Shown one piece after another: positions 34,445 through 44,441 of a stretch of 64,000 nt of DNA (its first letter is position 1; every line of letters begins with the position of its first letter). The stretch covers positions 296,716 to 360,715 of the forward strand of contig JAWLGR010000003.1 in NCBI GenBank assembly GCA_041684965.1, read 5' to 3'. The position numbers were made by a program, and so were the translations under genes. The notes beneath the pieces are model-generated. The model was not told where the DNA came from. It was given only the letters and a program-made list of their open reading frames with translations, and searched no databases. Source of the stretch: Mariniphaga sp041684965 (lineage in GTDB: Bacteria > Bacteroidota > Bacteroidia > Bacteroidales > Prolixibacteraceae).

Positions 34445-35050
34445 ATGGAAAAAAGTGAGTTTTATAAATTAGCCCGGCAGCCTTTGCTGTTAAACCAGGA
34501 TACCTTAAAAGAATTAAAAAAATTAACGGAGGATTTTCCTAATTTTCATGCTGCCTGGATGATTTACCTAAAAAACCTTAAGGTTGTTAACGATCCGGGA
34601 TTTGATGCTGTCCTGAAAAAAGCAGCACCCCTACTGCCCGATCGAAAGCAACTTTACCGGTATTTACATTCAAAGGCAGCGCAGGCCAAACCCGATCTTT
34701 ATCTGGAATCAGCAGGAATACCTGTGCAGGAATATGCTCTTGAAAAGCTGGAATCATCTACTCCCTCAAATAAATTAATTGACAAATTCCTGTCATCTGC
34801 ATCCGGAGCACTGAAACTCGATAAACCACCGGCAGCTGATAAACCATTATCTCCTGAAAACGAAATTGTTGCAAAATCGATTGCTGATACGGATGAACTG
34901 GTTACAGAGACACTGGCAAATATTTATACTGAACAAAAAAAATACGATAAAGCACTGGAAGCTTTTAAAAAATTAAGCTTGAAATATCCGGAAAAAAATA
35001 GTTACTTTGCAACCCGAATTGAAGAAATAGAAAAACTTAAGAATATTTAA
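34445..35050 (+). CDS. Conserved hypothetical, TPR-like C-terminus
   Basis: A 201-residue cytoplasmic protein. The N-terminal part (FYKLARQPLLLNQ, LTEDFPNFHAAWMIYLKNL) recurs in this Bacteroidota cluster but has no known function. The C-terminus ETLANIYTEQKKYDKALEAF with KLSLKYPEKNSYFATRI is one TPR-like helix pair. The strict position between lptE and secG suggests a link to envelope assembly or secretion, but this is inference from context only. Confidence 0.7.
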   Translation: MEKSEFYKLARQPLLLNQDTLKELKKLTEDFPNFHAAWMIYLKNLKVVNDPGFDAVLKKAAPLLPDRKQLYRYLHSKAAQAKPDLYLESAGIPVQEYALEKLESSTPSNKLIDKFLSSASGALKLDKPPAADKPLSPENEIVAKSIADTDELVTETLANIYTEQKKYDKALEAFKKLSLKYPEKNSYFATRIEEIEKLKNI

Positions 35051-35060
35051 TTGTTTTGAG

Positions 35061-35426
35061 ATGTATACGTTAATCATTGTTTTGATATTTATCGTCTGTG
35101 TTTTACTGATACTGATTGTGTTGGTACAAAATTCAAAAGGCGGTGGTTTGGCCAGCAATTTTCAGTCGTCGAACCAAATTATGGGAGTCAGAAAAACGAC
35201 TGATTTTCTTGAAAAAGCGACATGGGTGTTAGCTGGTTCGCTTTTATTATTATCCATTTTAGGATCGGCATTTATCCCTCGTGAAGGAATGATGCAGGAA
35301 AGATCAAGGGTCCAGGATCAGATTGAAAATGCAATTGACCCGACTCAGATTCCTAATTTTCCCTCAGCAGTACCTGATGCGGACGATGAAACGCCTGCAC
35401 CTGTTCAGGAAGATACAAACCAGTAA
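35061..35426 (+). CDS. secG: Preprotein translocase subunit SecG
   Basis: A 121-residue accessory subunit of SecYEG. Two membrane segments are visible (about residues 2-22 and 52-70), separated by the family hallmark QNSKGGGLASNF. The C-terminal tail (about residues 80-121) is acidic and longer than in E. coli, which is usual in this phylum. It is the last gene of the sigma-54/lptE operon, followed by a strong terminator. Confidence 0.93.
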   Translation: MYTLIIVLIFIVCVLLILIVLVQNSKGGGLASNFQSSNQIMGVRKTTDFLEKATWVLAGSLLLLSILGSAFIPREGMMQERSRVQDQIENAIDPTQIPNFPSAVPDADDETPAPVQEDTNQ

Positions 35427-35443
35427 AATTTTAAGTGCATCTC

Positions 35444-35479
35444 AAAAAAGCCACTTGCCAAATAGCAGGTGGCTTTTTT
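35444..35479 (+). terminator. Rho-independent terminator after secG
   Basis: AAAAAAGCCACTTGC (35444-35458) pairs with GCAGGTGGCTTTTTT (35465-35479) with one G-T pair and a 6-base loop. It ends in a T-run and is A-rich on the other side, so it may also work in reverse for the minus-strand aroK. Confidence 0.88.
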
Positions 35480-35682
35480 GGTTTAAAGATTTTTACCAGC
35501 GGAAAAACAAACGATTTCAGGAGGATAAGCCGCTCCACTCTCTTTTTTGTCATCGAGAACAACCAGAGCTATGTTTATCTTTTCATAAATGTGGCATCAT
35601 TTGCCCTTTCGAACTATCCGGCTCTGACCCTATTTTCAAAAAGCAGTAAAATGAAAGGACATAAACTAAAGCAGACAGTAGA

Positions 35683-36186
35683 TCAATCAGACGCTATCAT
35701 CTTCATAACGTCATCCAGATTCACGTCCGGTTTAGTGATCTGATATCGGGCCAATTTATAAAATTCATTTCTTTCTTCCAGGGTATGCCCGATGAAATGT
35801 ATTAGTTCATCCTTTGATTTACCTTTAATCAGTGGCCTTTCGGTTTTTGATTCCAATAACCGGTCGGCGAGGATTTTGGGTTCGATATTCAGGAAAATGG
35901 TTTTCCCGGTACGGTTCATCAACTCCATATTATCAAAAAAACAGGGAGCTCCGCCACCGGTTGCAACCACCACATCTGTAAATTCAGAAAGTTCCTGAAG
36001 GGCTTTTCGTTCTTTTTTTCGAAATTCAGCTTCACCCTCTTCGGCAAAAATTTGTGGAATGGTTTTACAATTTCTCATTTCAATATAATGGTCCATGTCG
36101 ACAAACTGTAATCCTGCATGTCTGGCAAGCTTCCGTCCAAGGGTCGATTTTCCGCTCCCCATATATCCGGTAAGGTAAATCCTCAT
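35683..36186 (-). CDS. aroK: Shikimate kinase
   Basis: A 167-residue kinase that phosphorylates shikimate in aromatic amino acid synthesis. The P-loop GYMGSGKST is at residues 6-14, FVDMDHYIE binds shikimate, and VVATGGGAPCF and TERPLIKG follow. ATG at 36186 is preferred (MRIYLTGYMG); the frame from 36201 adds five residues. The next gene upstream on the same strand is parC, whose stop is 55 bases away, so read-through is possible. Confidence 0.95.
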   Translation of the reverse strand: MRIYLTGYMGSGKSTLGRKLARHAGLQFVDMDHYIEMRNCKTIPQIFAEEGEAEFRKKERKALQELSEFTDVVVATGGGAPCFFDNMELMNRTGKTIFLNIEPKILADRLLESKTERPLIKGKSKDELIHFIGHTLEERNEFYKLARYQITKPDVNLDDVMKMIASD

Positions 36187-36240
36187 AATAAATAGTTTCA
36201 ATGCAAATTAACGATGAATAAGGATACCGTATATCTTTAT

Positions 36241-38892
36241 TTAAAAAAGCGACATCTGACCTGAATCTTCTTCCTTGCCAGGCCTTTTTATTTCAAACGG
36301 AACATCGTTAAAATTTTCGTTCATATCCTGATTTTCTTCTTCTTCGATAAGAGGCTTGTCATCTTCATCTTTAATCACCGGTTGAATCTCTTTCACATTT
36401 TCAATGCTGTAATTTGACAACCGTTTCCCTTTTGCCTTCCAAGACTTTACCCCTATGAATTCAGCAACTTCAATGATTTCATTTTCCCGCTCTACGTGCT
36501 TTCCGCCAAATTCAATTTCCAGCCTCGGAAACCGCACCCAGGTTATGCTTATTAATTTGTTTCCCGGATTATCTCCAATAAACCGGATGCGTTTTCCTTC
36601 AATATCTTCTACTTCGAACCGTTTCAAATAATAGAAGCTTTGTTCAGCATCGTAATACACTACTGACAAAATCTTGGAACAATCAAATTTTTCAATTGCA
36701 AGAATATCCGAATTGAAATGATTACTCAAATCAAATGAGTACAATTCATATTCTCCGCTTTTATAAATAACAAATATTTTATCCTCACCTGAAAATTCAC
36801 CCAGATATTTACCCCGGTTATCAGAATTAAGTCGCAGCACATCTTCATCAAACCAGATTTTACGTCCTCCCAGCGTAGAAATCCCTTTTTCCTTAAGAGA
36901 GATTTTATGCACTTCATGCTTGGTTAGGATGTTTCCCATTGATTGCCGTCCTTTAATAGCCAGTTCTCCCATGTCAATTTCGAAAGCAAGTTTTTTGGTG
37001 CGAGGTTTTGGTTTCAGTAATATTTTTAAAACTTCAGCCTCACCATTGGGATTGGCCGAAAAATAAGTGATTCTTGATCCCTGCGTACCTTGCGTTACAT
37101 CGTATTCTTTATCACGGGTAACCCCTGTGACGGCAAATCGTTTCATATAGGAAAAACCGGTTTTTCCATCCCGGTACACGATATTGTAAATGGTTCTTTT
37201 GTCGTCTTTCCGGAAAACAGCAATGTGAAGTGGATTTTTTCCAATAAAAGCTTTTTCAGAAACTCTGGAAATGAAATAGCTGCCATCCCTCCGAAAAACT
37301 ATAATATCATCGATATCGGAACAATCGCATATGTATTCTGCTTTTTTCAGCCCAATGCCCATAAACCCTTCCTTACGGTCAAGATAAAGCTTCTCATTTT
37401 TCACCACTACTTTTGTTGCAACAATATTTTCAAAGCTACGTATCTCGGTTTTGCGTTTGCGCCCTTTTCCGAATTTGTCTTTTAAGTGGCAGAACCATTG
37501 AATAGTGTATTCAACGATGTTCTCAATTTTATTTAATACTTCATCAATTTCATCCTCAATTGATAATATTATTTCGTTGGCTTTATCGGTATTGAATTTC
37601 AAAATTCTGGCCATACGGATTTCCATCAGCCGGAGTAAATCCTCGCGATTTATTTCTCTCCTGAACTTAGGTTTCCAGGGATCGAGCCTCCTATCGATAT
37701 GAGCAATTGCCAGGTCCATGCTTTCCGACTCTTCAAATTCTTTATCTTTATAAATCCGTTCTTCTATAAAGATTTTTTCAAGCGTGGAAAAGTGCCAGGC
37801 CTCCTCCAGTTCATTTTTCCTGATTTCGAGTTCCAGCTTTAATAGCTGAAGGGTACTGTCGGTTGAACGTTTAAGTATCTCGGAAACACCAATAAAATGC
37901 GGCTTGTCGTTTTCTATGATACAGGCATTTGGTGAAAGAGACACTTCACAATCGGTAAAGGCATAAAGTGCGTCAATGGTTTTATCGGATGATACACCCG
38001 GGGCAAGATGTACCAGTATTTCCACATCGGCAGCAGTATTGTCATCAATTTTCTTGACTTTTATTTTCCCTTTGTCGTTGGCTTTAATAATTGACTCTAT
38101 AAGCGAAGTTGTATTCTTGCCAAAGGGAATTTCTGTAATTGCAAGTGTTTTACTGTCTCGTTTTTCAATTTTGGCTCTTATTTTAACTCCCCCACCGCGC
38201 AATCCATCATTGTAGCGACTGCAATCAACCATACCCCCGGTAGGAAAATCGGGCAGCAATTCAAAATCTTCCTCTTTTAAGTATGCAATGGAAGCATCGA
38301 TGAGTTCATTAAAGTTATGCGGAAAAATCTTTGATGCCAGACCAACTGCAATGCCATCAACTCCCTGGGCCAGCAGGAGCGGAAATTTTGCGGGCAAGGT
38401 CACAGGTTCCTTTTTGCGGCCATCGTATGACAATTTCCATTCTGTTGTTTTGGGGTTAAACAGCACCTCAAGGGCGAATTTTGACAGCCTGGCCTCTATA
38501 TACCTGGGAGCAGCAGCCCCGTCTCCTGTGAGCAAATTACCCCAGTTCCCCTGGGTATCGATAAGTAAATCCTTCTGTCCCAGCTGTACGATAGCATCAC
38601 CGATGGAAGCATCACCATGTGGATGATACTGCATGGTTTGTCCGATGATATTGGCCACTTTATTGTAGCGGCCGTCATCCATTTCACGCATGGCATGCAT
38701 AATTCTTCGCTGAACAGGCTTCAGTCCGTCGTTCACATAAGGAACTGCCCTTTCCAGGATTACATACGATGCATAATCGAGAAACCAGTTTCGGTACATC
38801 CCCGGCAAATAGGTAATTTCTTCCTTCAGTCCATCAGAACCCCCATCAGGTTTTTCTAACTCACCTTCGTTATTTCTTAACTCTTCTGACAT
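36241..38892 (-). CDS. parC: DNA topoisomerase IV subunit A (ParC; GyrA-like)
   Basis: An 883-residue type IIA topoisomerase subunit that cuts and rejoins DNA. The breakage domain shows GLKPVQRRIMHAM, YHPHGDASIGDA (the quinolone-site region) and GDGAAAPRYIEARL with the catalytic Tyr at about 131. The C-terminal half has imperfect blade repeats of a beta-pinwheel. I call ParC rather than GyrA from the company of the ParE-type partner, which has no insert, and from the divergent C-terminal pinwheel without a clear GyrA box. An acidic tail ends with QMSLF. It lies 68 bases downstream of parE. Confidence 0.9.
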   Translation of the reverse strand: MSEELRNNEGELEKPDGGSDGLKEEITYLPGMYRNWFLDYASYVILERAVPYVNDGLKPVQRRIMHAMREMDDGRYNKVANIIGQTMQYHPHGDASIGDAIVQLGQKDLLIDTQGNWGNLLTGDGAAAPRYIEARLSKFALEVLFNPKTTEWKLSYDGRKKEPVTLPAKFPLLLAQGVDGIAVGLASKIFPHNFNELIDASIAYLKEEDFELLPDFPTGGMVDCSRYNDGLRGGGVKIRAKIEKRDSKTLAITEIPFGKNTTSLIESIIKANDKGKIKVKKIDDNTAADVEILVHLAPGVSSDKTIDALYAFTDCEVSLSPNACIIENDKPHFIGVSEILKRSTDSTLQLLKLELEIRKNELEEAWHFSTLEKIFIEERIYKDKEFEESESMDLAIAHIDRRLDPWKPKFRREINREDLLRLMEIRMARILKFNTDKANEIILSIEDEIDEVLNKIENIVEYTIQWFCHLKDKFGKGRKRKTEIRSFENIVATKVVVKNEKLYLDRKEGFMGIGLKKAEYICDCSDIDDIIVFRRDGSYFISRVSEKAFIGKNPLHIAVFRKDDKRTIYNIVYRDGKTGFSYMKRFAVTGVTRDKEYDVTQGTQGSRITYFSANPNGEAEVLKILLKPKPRTKKLAFEIDMGELAIKGRQSMGNILTKHEVHKISLKEKGISTLGGRKIWFDEDVLRLNSDNRGKYLGEFSGEDKIFVIYKSGEYELYSFDLSNHFNSDILAIEKFDCSKILSVVYYDAEQSFYYLKRFEVEDIEGKRIRFIGDNPGNKLISITWVRFPRLEIEFGGKHVERENEIIEVAEFIGVKSWKAKGKRLSNYSIENVKEIQPVIKDEDDKPLIEEEENQDMNENFNDVPFEIKRPGKEEDSGQMSLF

Positions 38893-38960
38893 TTTTATGA
38901 TTTACTCTTCAAACGGCTTATTATTGTTTTCCCAATGTTTCATATCGTAATCATCGGTTC

Positions 38961-40796
38961 TTAAGCAACTTCATCTTTTTCGACATAGAGATTATCAATG
39001 ATAAAATCCTGCCGTTCGGGGGTATTTTTGCCCATATAGAATTCAAGCATCTGGCTCACTGATTCATGCTTCTTCATCATGACGGGATCAAGACGGATGT
39101 TGCCCGAAATGAAATGCTTAAACTCATCGGGGGATATTTCACCCAGCCCTTTAAACCTGGTAATTTCTGGTTTGCCTTTCAATTTGTTTATTGCATCCAG
39201 TCGTTCTTCATCTGAATAACAGTAATAAGTCTTTTGTTTGTTCCTCACCCTGAATAAGGGTGTTTGAAGAATGTACAAATGCCCTCTACGAATTAAATCG
39301 GGGAAAAACTGCAGGAAAAAAGTTATAAGCAGAAGGCGGATGTGCATTCCATCCACATCGGCATCGGTGGCAATGATTACTTTACTATAACGCAGGTCAT
39401 CCATCCCGTCTTCTATGTTAAGTGCAGCCTGTAACAAGTTAAACTCCTCATTCTCGTATACCACTTTTTTGGTGAGACCGTATGTATTCAATGGCTTTCC
39501 CTTCAAACTAAAAACAGCCTGCGTATTAACGTCTCTGGATTTGGTAATGGATCCGCTGGCAGAATCCCCTTCAGTTATAAAAATACTTGATTCTTCAGCC
39601 TTTTCGTGTCCGCTGTTAAAATGCACCCGGCAATCACGCAGCTTCTTGTTATGAAGATTAACCTTTTTCGCCCGTTGTTTAGCCAGTTTTTTAATTCCCG
39701 AAATTGCTTTCCTTTCCCGTTCCGACTCGGTTATTCTTCTAAGCAGCATTTCAGCAGTATCAGGGTGTTTATGAAGGAAATTATCAAGTTCCGTCTGTAA
39801 AAAATTACCTACATGTGCTCTGACTGAGGGTCCGTTGGGACCAATATCTCTGGAACCGAGTTTGGTTTTGGTTTGCGATTCAAATACAGGCTCTTCCACT
39901 TTAATACTCACTGCGGCAACTATGGATGCCCTGATATCGGACGGATCAAAATCCTTTTTGTAAAAATCACGAATTGTTTTTACATAAACCTCACGAAATG
40001 CCTGCAAATGTGTTCCCCCCTGAGTTGTATGCTGACCATTCACAAAAGAATAATAATCTTCACCATACCGGTTTCCATGGGTGATGGCAATTTCAATATC
40101 TTCACCTTTTAGGTGGATTATAGGGTATATTGGATCAGCGTCCATATTTTCTTCCAACAGGTCACGAAGACCATTCCTGGAATAAAACTTCTGCCCGTTG
40201 TACTCAATTACTAAACCTGCATTTAAAAAAGTATAGTTTTTGACCATGTTCACCACATAATCGCTTATGTAATGAAAGCTTCTGAATACTTCAGGATCGG
40301 GTTCAAAAATAACCAGAGTACCGTTGGGCTCATCAAGTCCTTCAAGATTTCTTTCGTCAGTAATAATTCCCTGGTTAAATTCGACTTCCTTGCCCATTCC
40401 TTCACGAACCGACCGAATTAAAAATTTAGAAGACAAGGCATTCACCGCTTTGATTCCCACACCATTCAATCCAACCGATTTTTTGAATACTTTGGAATCA
40501 TATTTGGCACCGGTATTCATTTTACTGGCAACATCAACCAGCTTACCAAGAGGGATACCTCTTCCATAATCACGTACAGTAACCTTATCGTCTTCTATCT
40601 TAATGGTTACTTTTTTCCCGTTTCCCATCATAAACTCGTCAACCGAGTTATCCATTACTTCTTTAAGCAACACATAAATCCCGTCGTCGGCAGCCGTTCC
40701 ATCGCCCAGTTTACCAATATACATTCCTGGACGCTTTCTGATATGTTCCTGCCAGTCGAGCGTTCTTATTGTTCCTTCATCGTAATTCGGAGTCAT
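38961..40796 (-). CDS. parE: DNA topoisomerase IV subunit B (ParE)
   Basis: A 611-residue ATPase subunit of topoisomerase IV. The GHKL fold shows LLKEVMDNSVDEF, VRDYGRGIPLGK and KSVGLNGVGIKAVNAL. The TOPRIM domain has FITEGDSASGS and VIIATDADVDGMHIR, which bind Mg2+ with ParC's tyrosine. ATG at 40796 (MTPNYDEGT) is required by the promoter: an upstream ATG at 40829 precedes the -7 box. It forms an operon with parC, followed by aroK. Confidence 0.93.
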   Translation of the reverse strand: MTPNYDEGTIRTLDWQEHIRKRPGMYIGKLGDGTAADDGIYVLLKEVMDNSVDEFMMGNGKKVTIKIEDDKVTVRDYGRGIPLGKLVDVASKMNTGAKYDSKVFKKSVGLNGVGIKAVNALSSKFLIRSVREGMGKEVEFNQGIITDERNLEGLDEPNGTLVIFEPDPEVFRSFHYISDYVVNMVKNYTFLNAGLVIEYNGQKFYSRNGLRDLLEENMDADPIYPIIHLKGEDIEIAITHGNRYGEDYYSFVNGQHTTQGGTHLQAFREVYVKTIRDFYKKDFDPSDIRASIVAAVSIKVEEPVFESQTKTKLGSRDIGPNGPSVRAHVGNFLQTELDNFLHKHPDTAEMLLRRITESERERKAISGIKKLAKQRAKKVNLHNKKLRDCRVHFNSGHEKAEESSIFITEGDSASGSITKSRDVNTQAVFSLKGKPLNTYGLTKKVVYENEEFNLLQAALNIEDGMDDLRYSKVIIATDADVDGMHIRLLLITFFLQFFPDLIRRGHLYILQTPLFRVRNKQKTYYCYSDEERLDAINKLKGKPEITRFKGLGEISPDEFKHFISGNIRLDPVMMKKHESVSQMLEFYMGKNTPERQDFIIDNLYVEKDEVA

Positions 40797-40816
40797 ATTT
40801 TTCCTGAATTTTGGCA

Positions 40817-40824
40817 CAAATATA
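40817..40824 (-). promoter_or_regulatory. -7 box of parE-parC
   Basis: On the minus strand TATATTTG matches TAnnTTTG and lies 20 bases before the ATG at 40796. An in-frame ATG at 40829 lies upstream of the box. Confidence 0.55.
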
Positions 40825-40987
40825 ACCAAAACAGCGTTGTTTTGTGACCATCGCGGCTAAACATTAACCAACAGCCTAAGGTTGAAAAGTTTGTATAAAT
40901 AATTCTATGAAAGGTTGAAAAAATTTGATGAAAATGCAGACAGAGGTCCTTAAACAGCTGTTCATTCCCAATTAATAATCAAACTAC

Positions 40988-41281
40988 CTAAACCGCCTGC
41001 TCAATGTTCCAGGTAAAAGCTCTGACACCAACCTCCCTGTTGATTTCATCCAGTTTCCTAACTGCCTCAAGCAGCCCCTCTACTGTCGCATCCTCCATAA
41101 CAGAGATAATGGCAGAGTTCATTTCCGGCCAGGTATGGGTACCCATCCGGGGTTCTCCCGTCTCACTTCCCCTGCCCTTCACTTCACTAAACCAGGTATA
41201 GCCCCTTATGCCGAGTTTATCAAGCATGTACTCTACACGTTCCGTATTTGCCTGATTAAAAATTATCATTACTGCTTTCAT
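40988..41281 (-). CDS. PII-like, PG0541-family transporter-associated protein
   Basis: A 97-residue protein with the small ferredoxin-like pattern of the PII superfamily: MKAVMIIFNQANTERVEYML, then a loop with GRGSETGEPRMGTH, then SAIISVMEDATVEGLLEAV. Relatives (PG0541 type) sit behind RND efflux genes in Bacteroidota, as here. The role is probably to sense a ligand or modulate the pump from the cytosol; this is not shown by sequence. It lies 10 bases downstream of the RND permease gene, the last of the operon. Confidence 0.8.
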   Translation of the reverse strand: MKAVMIIFNQANTERVEYMLDKLGIRGYTWFSEVKGRGSETGEPRMGTHTWPEMNSAIISVMEDATVEGLLEAVRKLDEINREVGVRAFTWNIEQAV

Positions 41282-41291
41282 CGTTTCTTTT

Positions 41292-44200
41292 TTAATCCAT
41301 AAAACGAAATTGTTTCACAATATCCTTCTTCTTATTGCGTCCACCATGATGAGCCAGCAAACCATACATCACCGGAACAATAACCATTGTGACAAGGGTA
41401 GAAAATACCAACCCTCCGATTACTGTAATACCCATAGGCCTCCAGAGTTCAGCTCCCTCTCCTGTACTAAGTGCAAGGGGCAACATACCTAAAATTGTAG
41501 TTGCAGCTGTCATCAATACAGGCCGCAGACGTGATTTACCTGATATTGCAATGGCTTCATTTAATTCAAGGCCGCGGTCTCGCATAAGGTTGGTAAAGTC
41601 AATCAGCACAATTCCATTCTTCACCACGATACCTATCAGCAGTATTGCCCCCAGTGCTGCTACAAGGCTTAAGGTAGTGCCGGTAATGAATAACGCCACC
41701 AAAACGCCAGTAAAAGCAAACGGGATAGAAAACATGATTACGAACGGCATAGTAAACGATTCAAACTGAGAAGCCATGACAATGAATACTAAAATCAAAC
41801 TAATGACCATCAACAAGCCAAGGTCCATGAATGCTTCCTGCTGGTCTTCATATGCACCCCCAATATTAAGTAAAACTTCCTGTGGGATATCCAAATCATT
41901 AAGTTCAGTATTTATTCTCCCTGCCAGTTCCCCCAGTGCAATCCGGTCGGGTTTAGCAGAAACAGAAACTATTCGTTCACGTCTCTTATGCTCAATATTG
42001 GGCGGTGACCAATATTCATTAATCTGGCCTAATTCTTTCATTTTAATTCTTCCGCCTGCAGGTGTGATTATCGTAAGTTCTTCCAGATCGGTAAGTGAGC
42101 TTCTGAATTCTTCTTTCAGTCTTACCCGGATATCGTATTCTTCACCCTCCTCCTTGTATTGAGAAGCTATCATACCGCTGACCCTGTTTCGTATATTTGT
42201 TGAAACCTGGGCAGTAGAAAGCCCATGCAGTGCAAGCTTATCCCGGTCAAGGACAAACTGTAGTTCAGGTTTGTCGTTTTTACGACTTACCTGGATATCA
42301 ATTGCACCAGGCACTGTTTCCAACCGCCTCCTTACCTCCTCAGCGAGCTCATTGGTTACATCGAAATCAAATCCATAAATTTCCACATCCACAGTGTTTG
42401 TGGTGCCACCCATTCCCTGGTTGGAGGTTGAAACTTCAAAATTTATTACTTCAGGCAAAGCACCTATTTCCTGTCGAAGTTCTGCAGCTATATCCCAGAC
42501 TGAACGCTCGCGCTCTCCAATGTCGGACAGACGCATCATGAAGTTAATCATATTCGATCCGGTAGTTGTGAAGAGGGAAAACAATCCCCCCTCATCATCA
42601 GCTCCCGATGAAGCAGCCATTACTACCACTTCAGGAAATTTCTGCCTGATAACATTCTCCAGGTATCGTGTTGTTTTAATAGTTTCTTCTACACGCGTCC
42701 CGGTCTGAAGTTCAATTGTTGCTGTTATGCTGCTTTCATCCGATTCAGGCATAAAGTCGGTATGAATAAAATTTAAAAGAAACATAGAACCAACAAATAC
42801 AGCCAATGCTGTAAGCAAAGTAATGAGTTTATGTCGCAGTGCCCACCTTAGTGTACTCTCATAGAAATTATCCAGCTTTCCTAACCCCTTTTCAATTGTA
42901 TTTTCATAACTATACCTCTTCGGTTTCTTCTTTTTTTCTCTTAACCGCAGAAATTTGGAAGCCAGCATAGGTGTAAGTGAAATTGCTGCAAGCGTTGAAG
43001 TTACAACAGTTATGGTAACAATCCATCCTAATTGGTTAAATATCACACCGGTCATACCACCAACTAAAGTCAATGGAAAAAATACTGCGACCACAACCAG
43101 GGTAGTAACGATAACAGCCAGCCACACTTCATTGGTTGCATAGATGGCAGCTTCCCTTGGTGTTGCTCCCCGCTCCACATGACGGGTGATGTTTTCAAGT
43201 ACAACTATGGCATCATCCACTACCATACCTATTGCAATGGAAAGAGAAGTCAGTGAAATAACGTTGATTGAACTTCCTGTTATATATAGATAGAGAAAGG
43301 CAACGATTAGTGATATAGGAATGGTTAGCACAATTATAAAAGTAGCCCGCCATCTGCCAAGAAAAAACAACACAACCAGAACCACAAATAAAAGTGCAAA
43401 CATCAAAGTCTGCGACAGGTTGTTTACCGAACCTTTTATAAACTCTGAGGTATCCATAATCAAGTTTACCCGGACATCCGGCGGCAAATCTTTTTGCAGT
43501 TCATCGATGTTGGCACGTACTTCACGTGCCACTTTTACAGTATTGGCACCTGACTGCTTCATAACAAACATACGCAGCCCGGTTTGCCCGTTGATTTTCT
43601 CATCAAGTGACAGGTCTTTAATTGAATCCCTGACCTCAGCTACATCACGAATATATACCGGTTTTCCGGCCATATTCCCAACAACCAGGTTCTCTATACG
43701 CGAACTGGTACTGAATTCTCCCTGTACCCTTAGCTGATAATCAACCCTTCCCATTTTAATGTTTCCTGACGGGAGGTTCATGTTCTCTGCAGAGATGGTG
43801 TTACCAATTTGCTCGATACTTAGGTTGTAGGCATCAAGGAGCTGCGGATCAGCGTCAACATAAACCACACGCCGTGGGACACCCATCAGCCCAATTGACC
43901 CGATGCCTTCAATCCTGTTTAGGGGATTTATAATCTTTTCATCAAGGATCTTTTCAAGGCCGGGATAACTTTCGTTCGCAGTTACCGCATAAAAAACAAT
44001 TGGCATCATGCTGGTATTGAACTTAAAAATTTGAGGCCGTTCAGCACCTTCAGGCAGAAAATCGTAAATGCGGTCGATCACATCACGTATATCGTTTGTA
44101 GCCTCATCCAGATTGGTCTCCCATTCAAATTCGAGGTTGATAATTGAAAGATTATCGGTCGACGTGGAAGTAATTTCTTTTAACGCATCCACTGAGTTGA

Positions 44201-44411
44201 GGGCATCCTCAATGGTACGTGTGATGTTATTCTCTATGTCACTGGCATTCGCCCCCGGATAGGTTGTCATTACTGAAATGTACGGCGGATCCATTTCAGG
44301 ATATAGGTCGACGGGAATCTGCACCAGCGAATAAATACCCATAACAACCACCGCTACAAAGATCATCATTGTAGATATGGGTTTATTTACTGCGGTTTTA
44401 TATATGCTCAT
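41292..44411 (-). CDS. RND efflux transporter, inner-membrane permease (AcrB/MexB-like)
   Basis: A 1039-residue proton-driven pump of the HAE1/AcrB superfamily. The N-terminal membrane segment with FVAVVVMGIYSLVQIPVDLY, the periplasmic porter parts, and the TM4 proton relay IGMVVDDAIVVLENI (two adjacent Asp) are visible. The second half repeats the fold, with GIVVKNGIVLIDFTN and SRLRPVLMTA. It exports drugs, bile salts or lipids through the adaptor and TolC partners encoded next to it. Spacing to the adaptor gene is 30 bases. Confidence 0.95.
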   Translation of the reverse strand: MSIYKTAVNKPISTMMIFVAVVVMGIYSLVQIPVDLYPEMDPPYISVMTTYPGANASDIENNITRTIEDALNSVDALKEITSTSTDNLSIINLEFEWETNLDEATNDIRDVIDRIYDFLPEGAERPQIFKFNTSMMPIVFYAVTANESYPGLEKILDEKIINPLNRIEGIGSIGLMGVPRRVVYVDADPQLLDAYNLSIEQIGNTISAENMNLPSGNIKMGRVDYQLRVQGEFSTSSRIENLVVGNMAGKPVYIRDVAEVRDSIKDLSLDEKINGQTGLRMFVMKQSGANTVKVAREVRANIDELQKDLPPDVRVNLIMDTSEFIKGSVNNLSQTLMFALLFVVLVVLFFLGRWRATFIIVLTIPISLIVAFLYLYITGSSINVISLTSLSIAIGMVVDDAIVVLENITRHVERGATPREAAIYATNEVWLAVIVTTLVVVAVFFPLTLVGGMTGVIFNQLGWIVTITVVTSTLAAISLTPMLASKFLRLREKKKKPKRYSYENTIEKGLGKLDNFYESTLRWALRHKLITLLTALAVFVGSMFLLNFIHTDFMPESDESSITATIELQTGTRVEETIKTTRYLENVIRQKFPEVVVMAASSGADDEGGLFSLFTTTGSNMINFMMRLSDIGERERSVWDIAAELRQEIGALPEVINFEVSTSNQGMGGTTNTVDVEIYGFDFDVTNELAEEVRRRLETVPGAIDIQVSRKNDKPELQFVLDRDKLALHGLSTAQVSTNIRNRVSGMIASQYKEEGEEYDIRVRLKEEFRSSLTDLEELTIITPAGGRIKMKELGQINEYWSPPNIEHKRRERIVSVSAKPDRIALGELAGRINTELNDLDIPQEVLLNIGGAYEDQQEAFMDLGLLMVISLILVFIVMASQFESFTMPFVIMFSIPFAFTGVLVALFITGTTLSLVAALGAILLIGIVVKNGIVLIDFTNLMRDRGLELNEAIAISGKSRLRPVLMTAATTILGMLPLALSTGEGAELWRPMGITVIGGLVFSTLVTMVIVPVMYGLLAHHGGRNKKKDIVKQFRFMD

Positions 44412-44441
44412 TCTTTAATACTTATAAAAAAGGGTAGTTCA

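Noticed and set aside
41310..43737. Several plus-strand frames above 100 codons opposite the RND permease
   Set aside because: They are antisense shadows; the minus-strand frame carries all conserved RND motifs.
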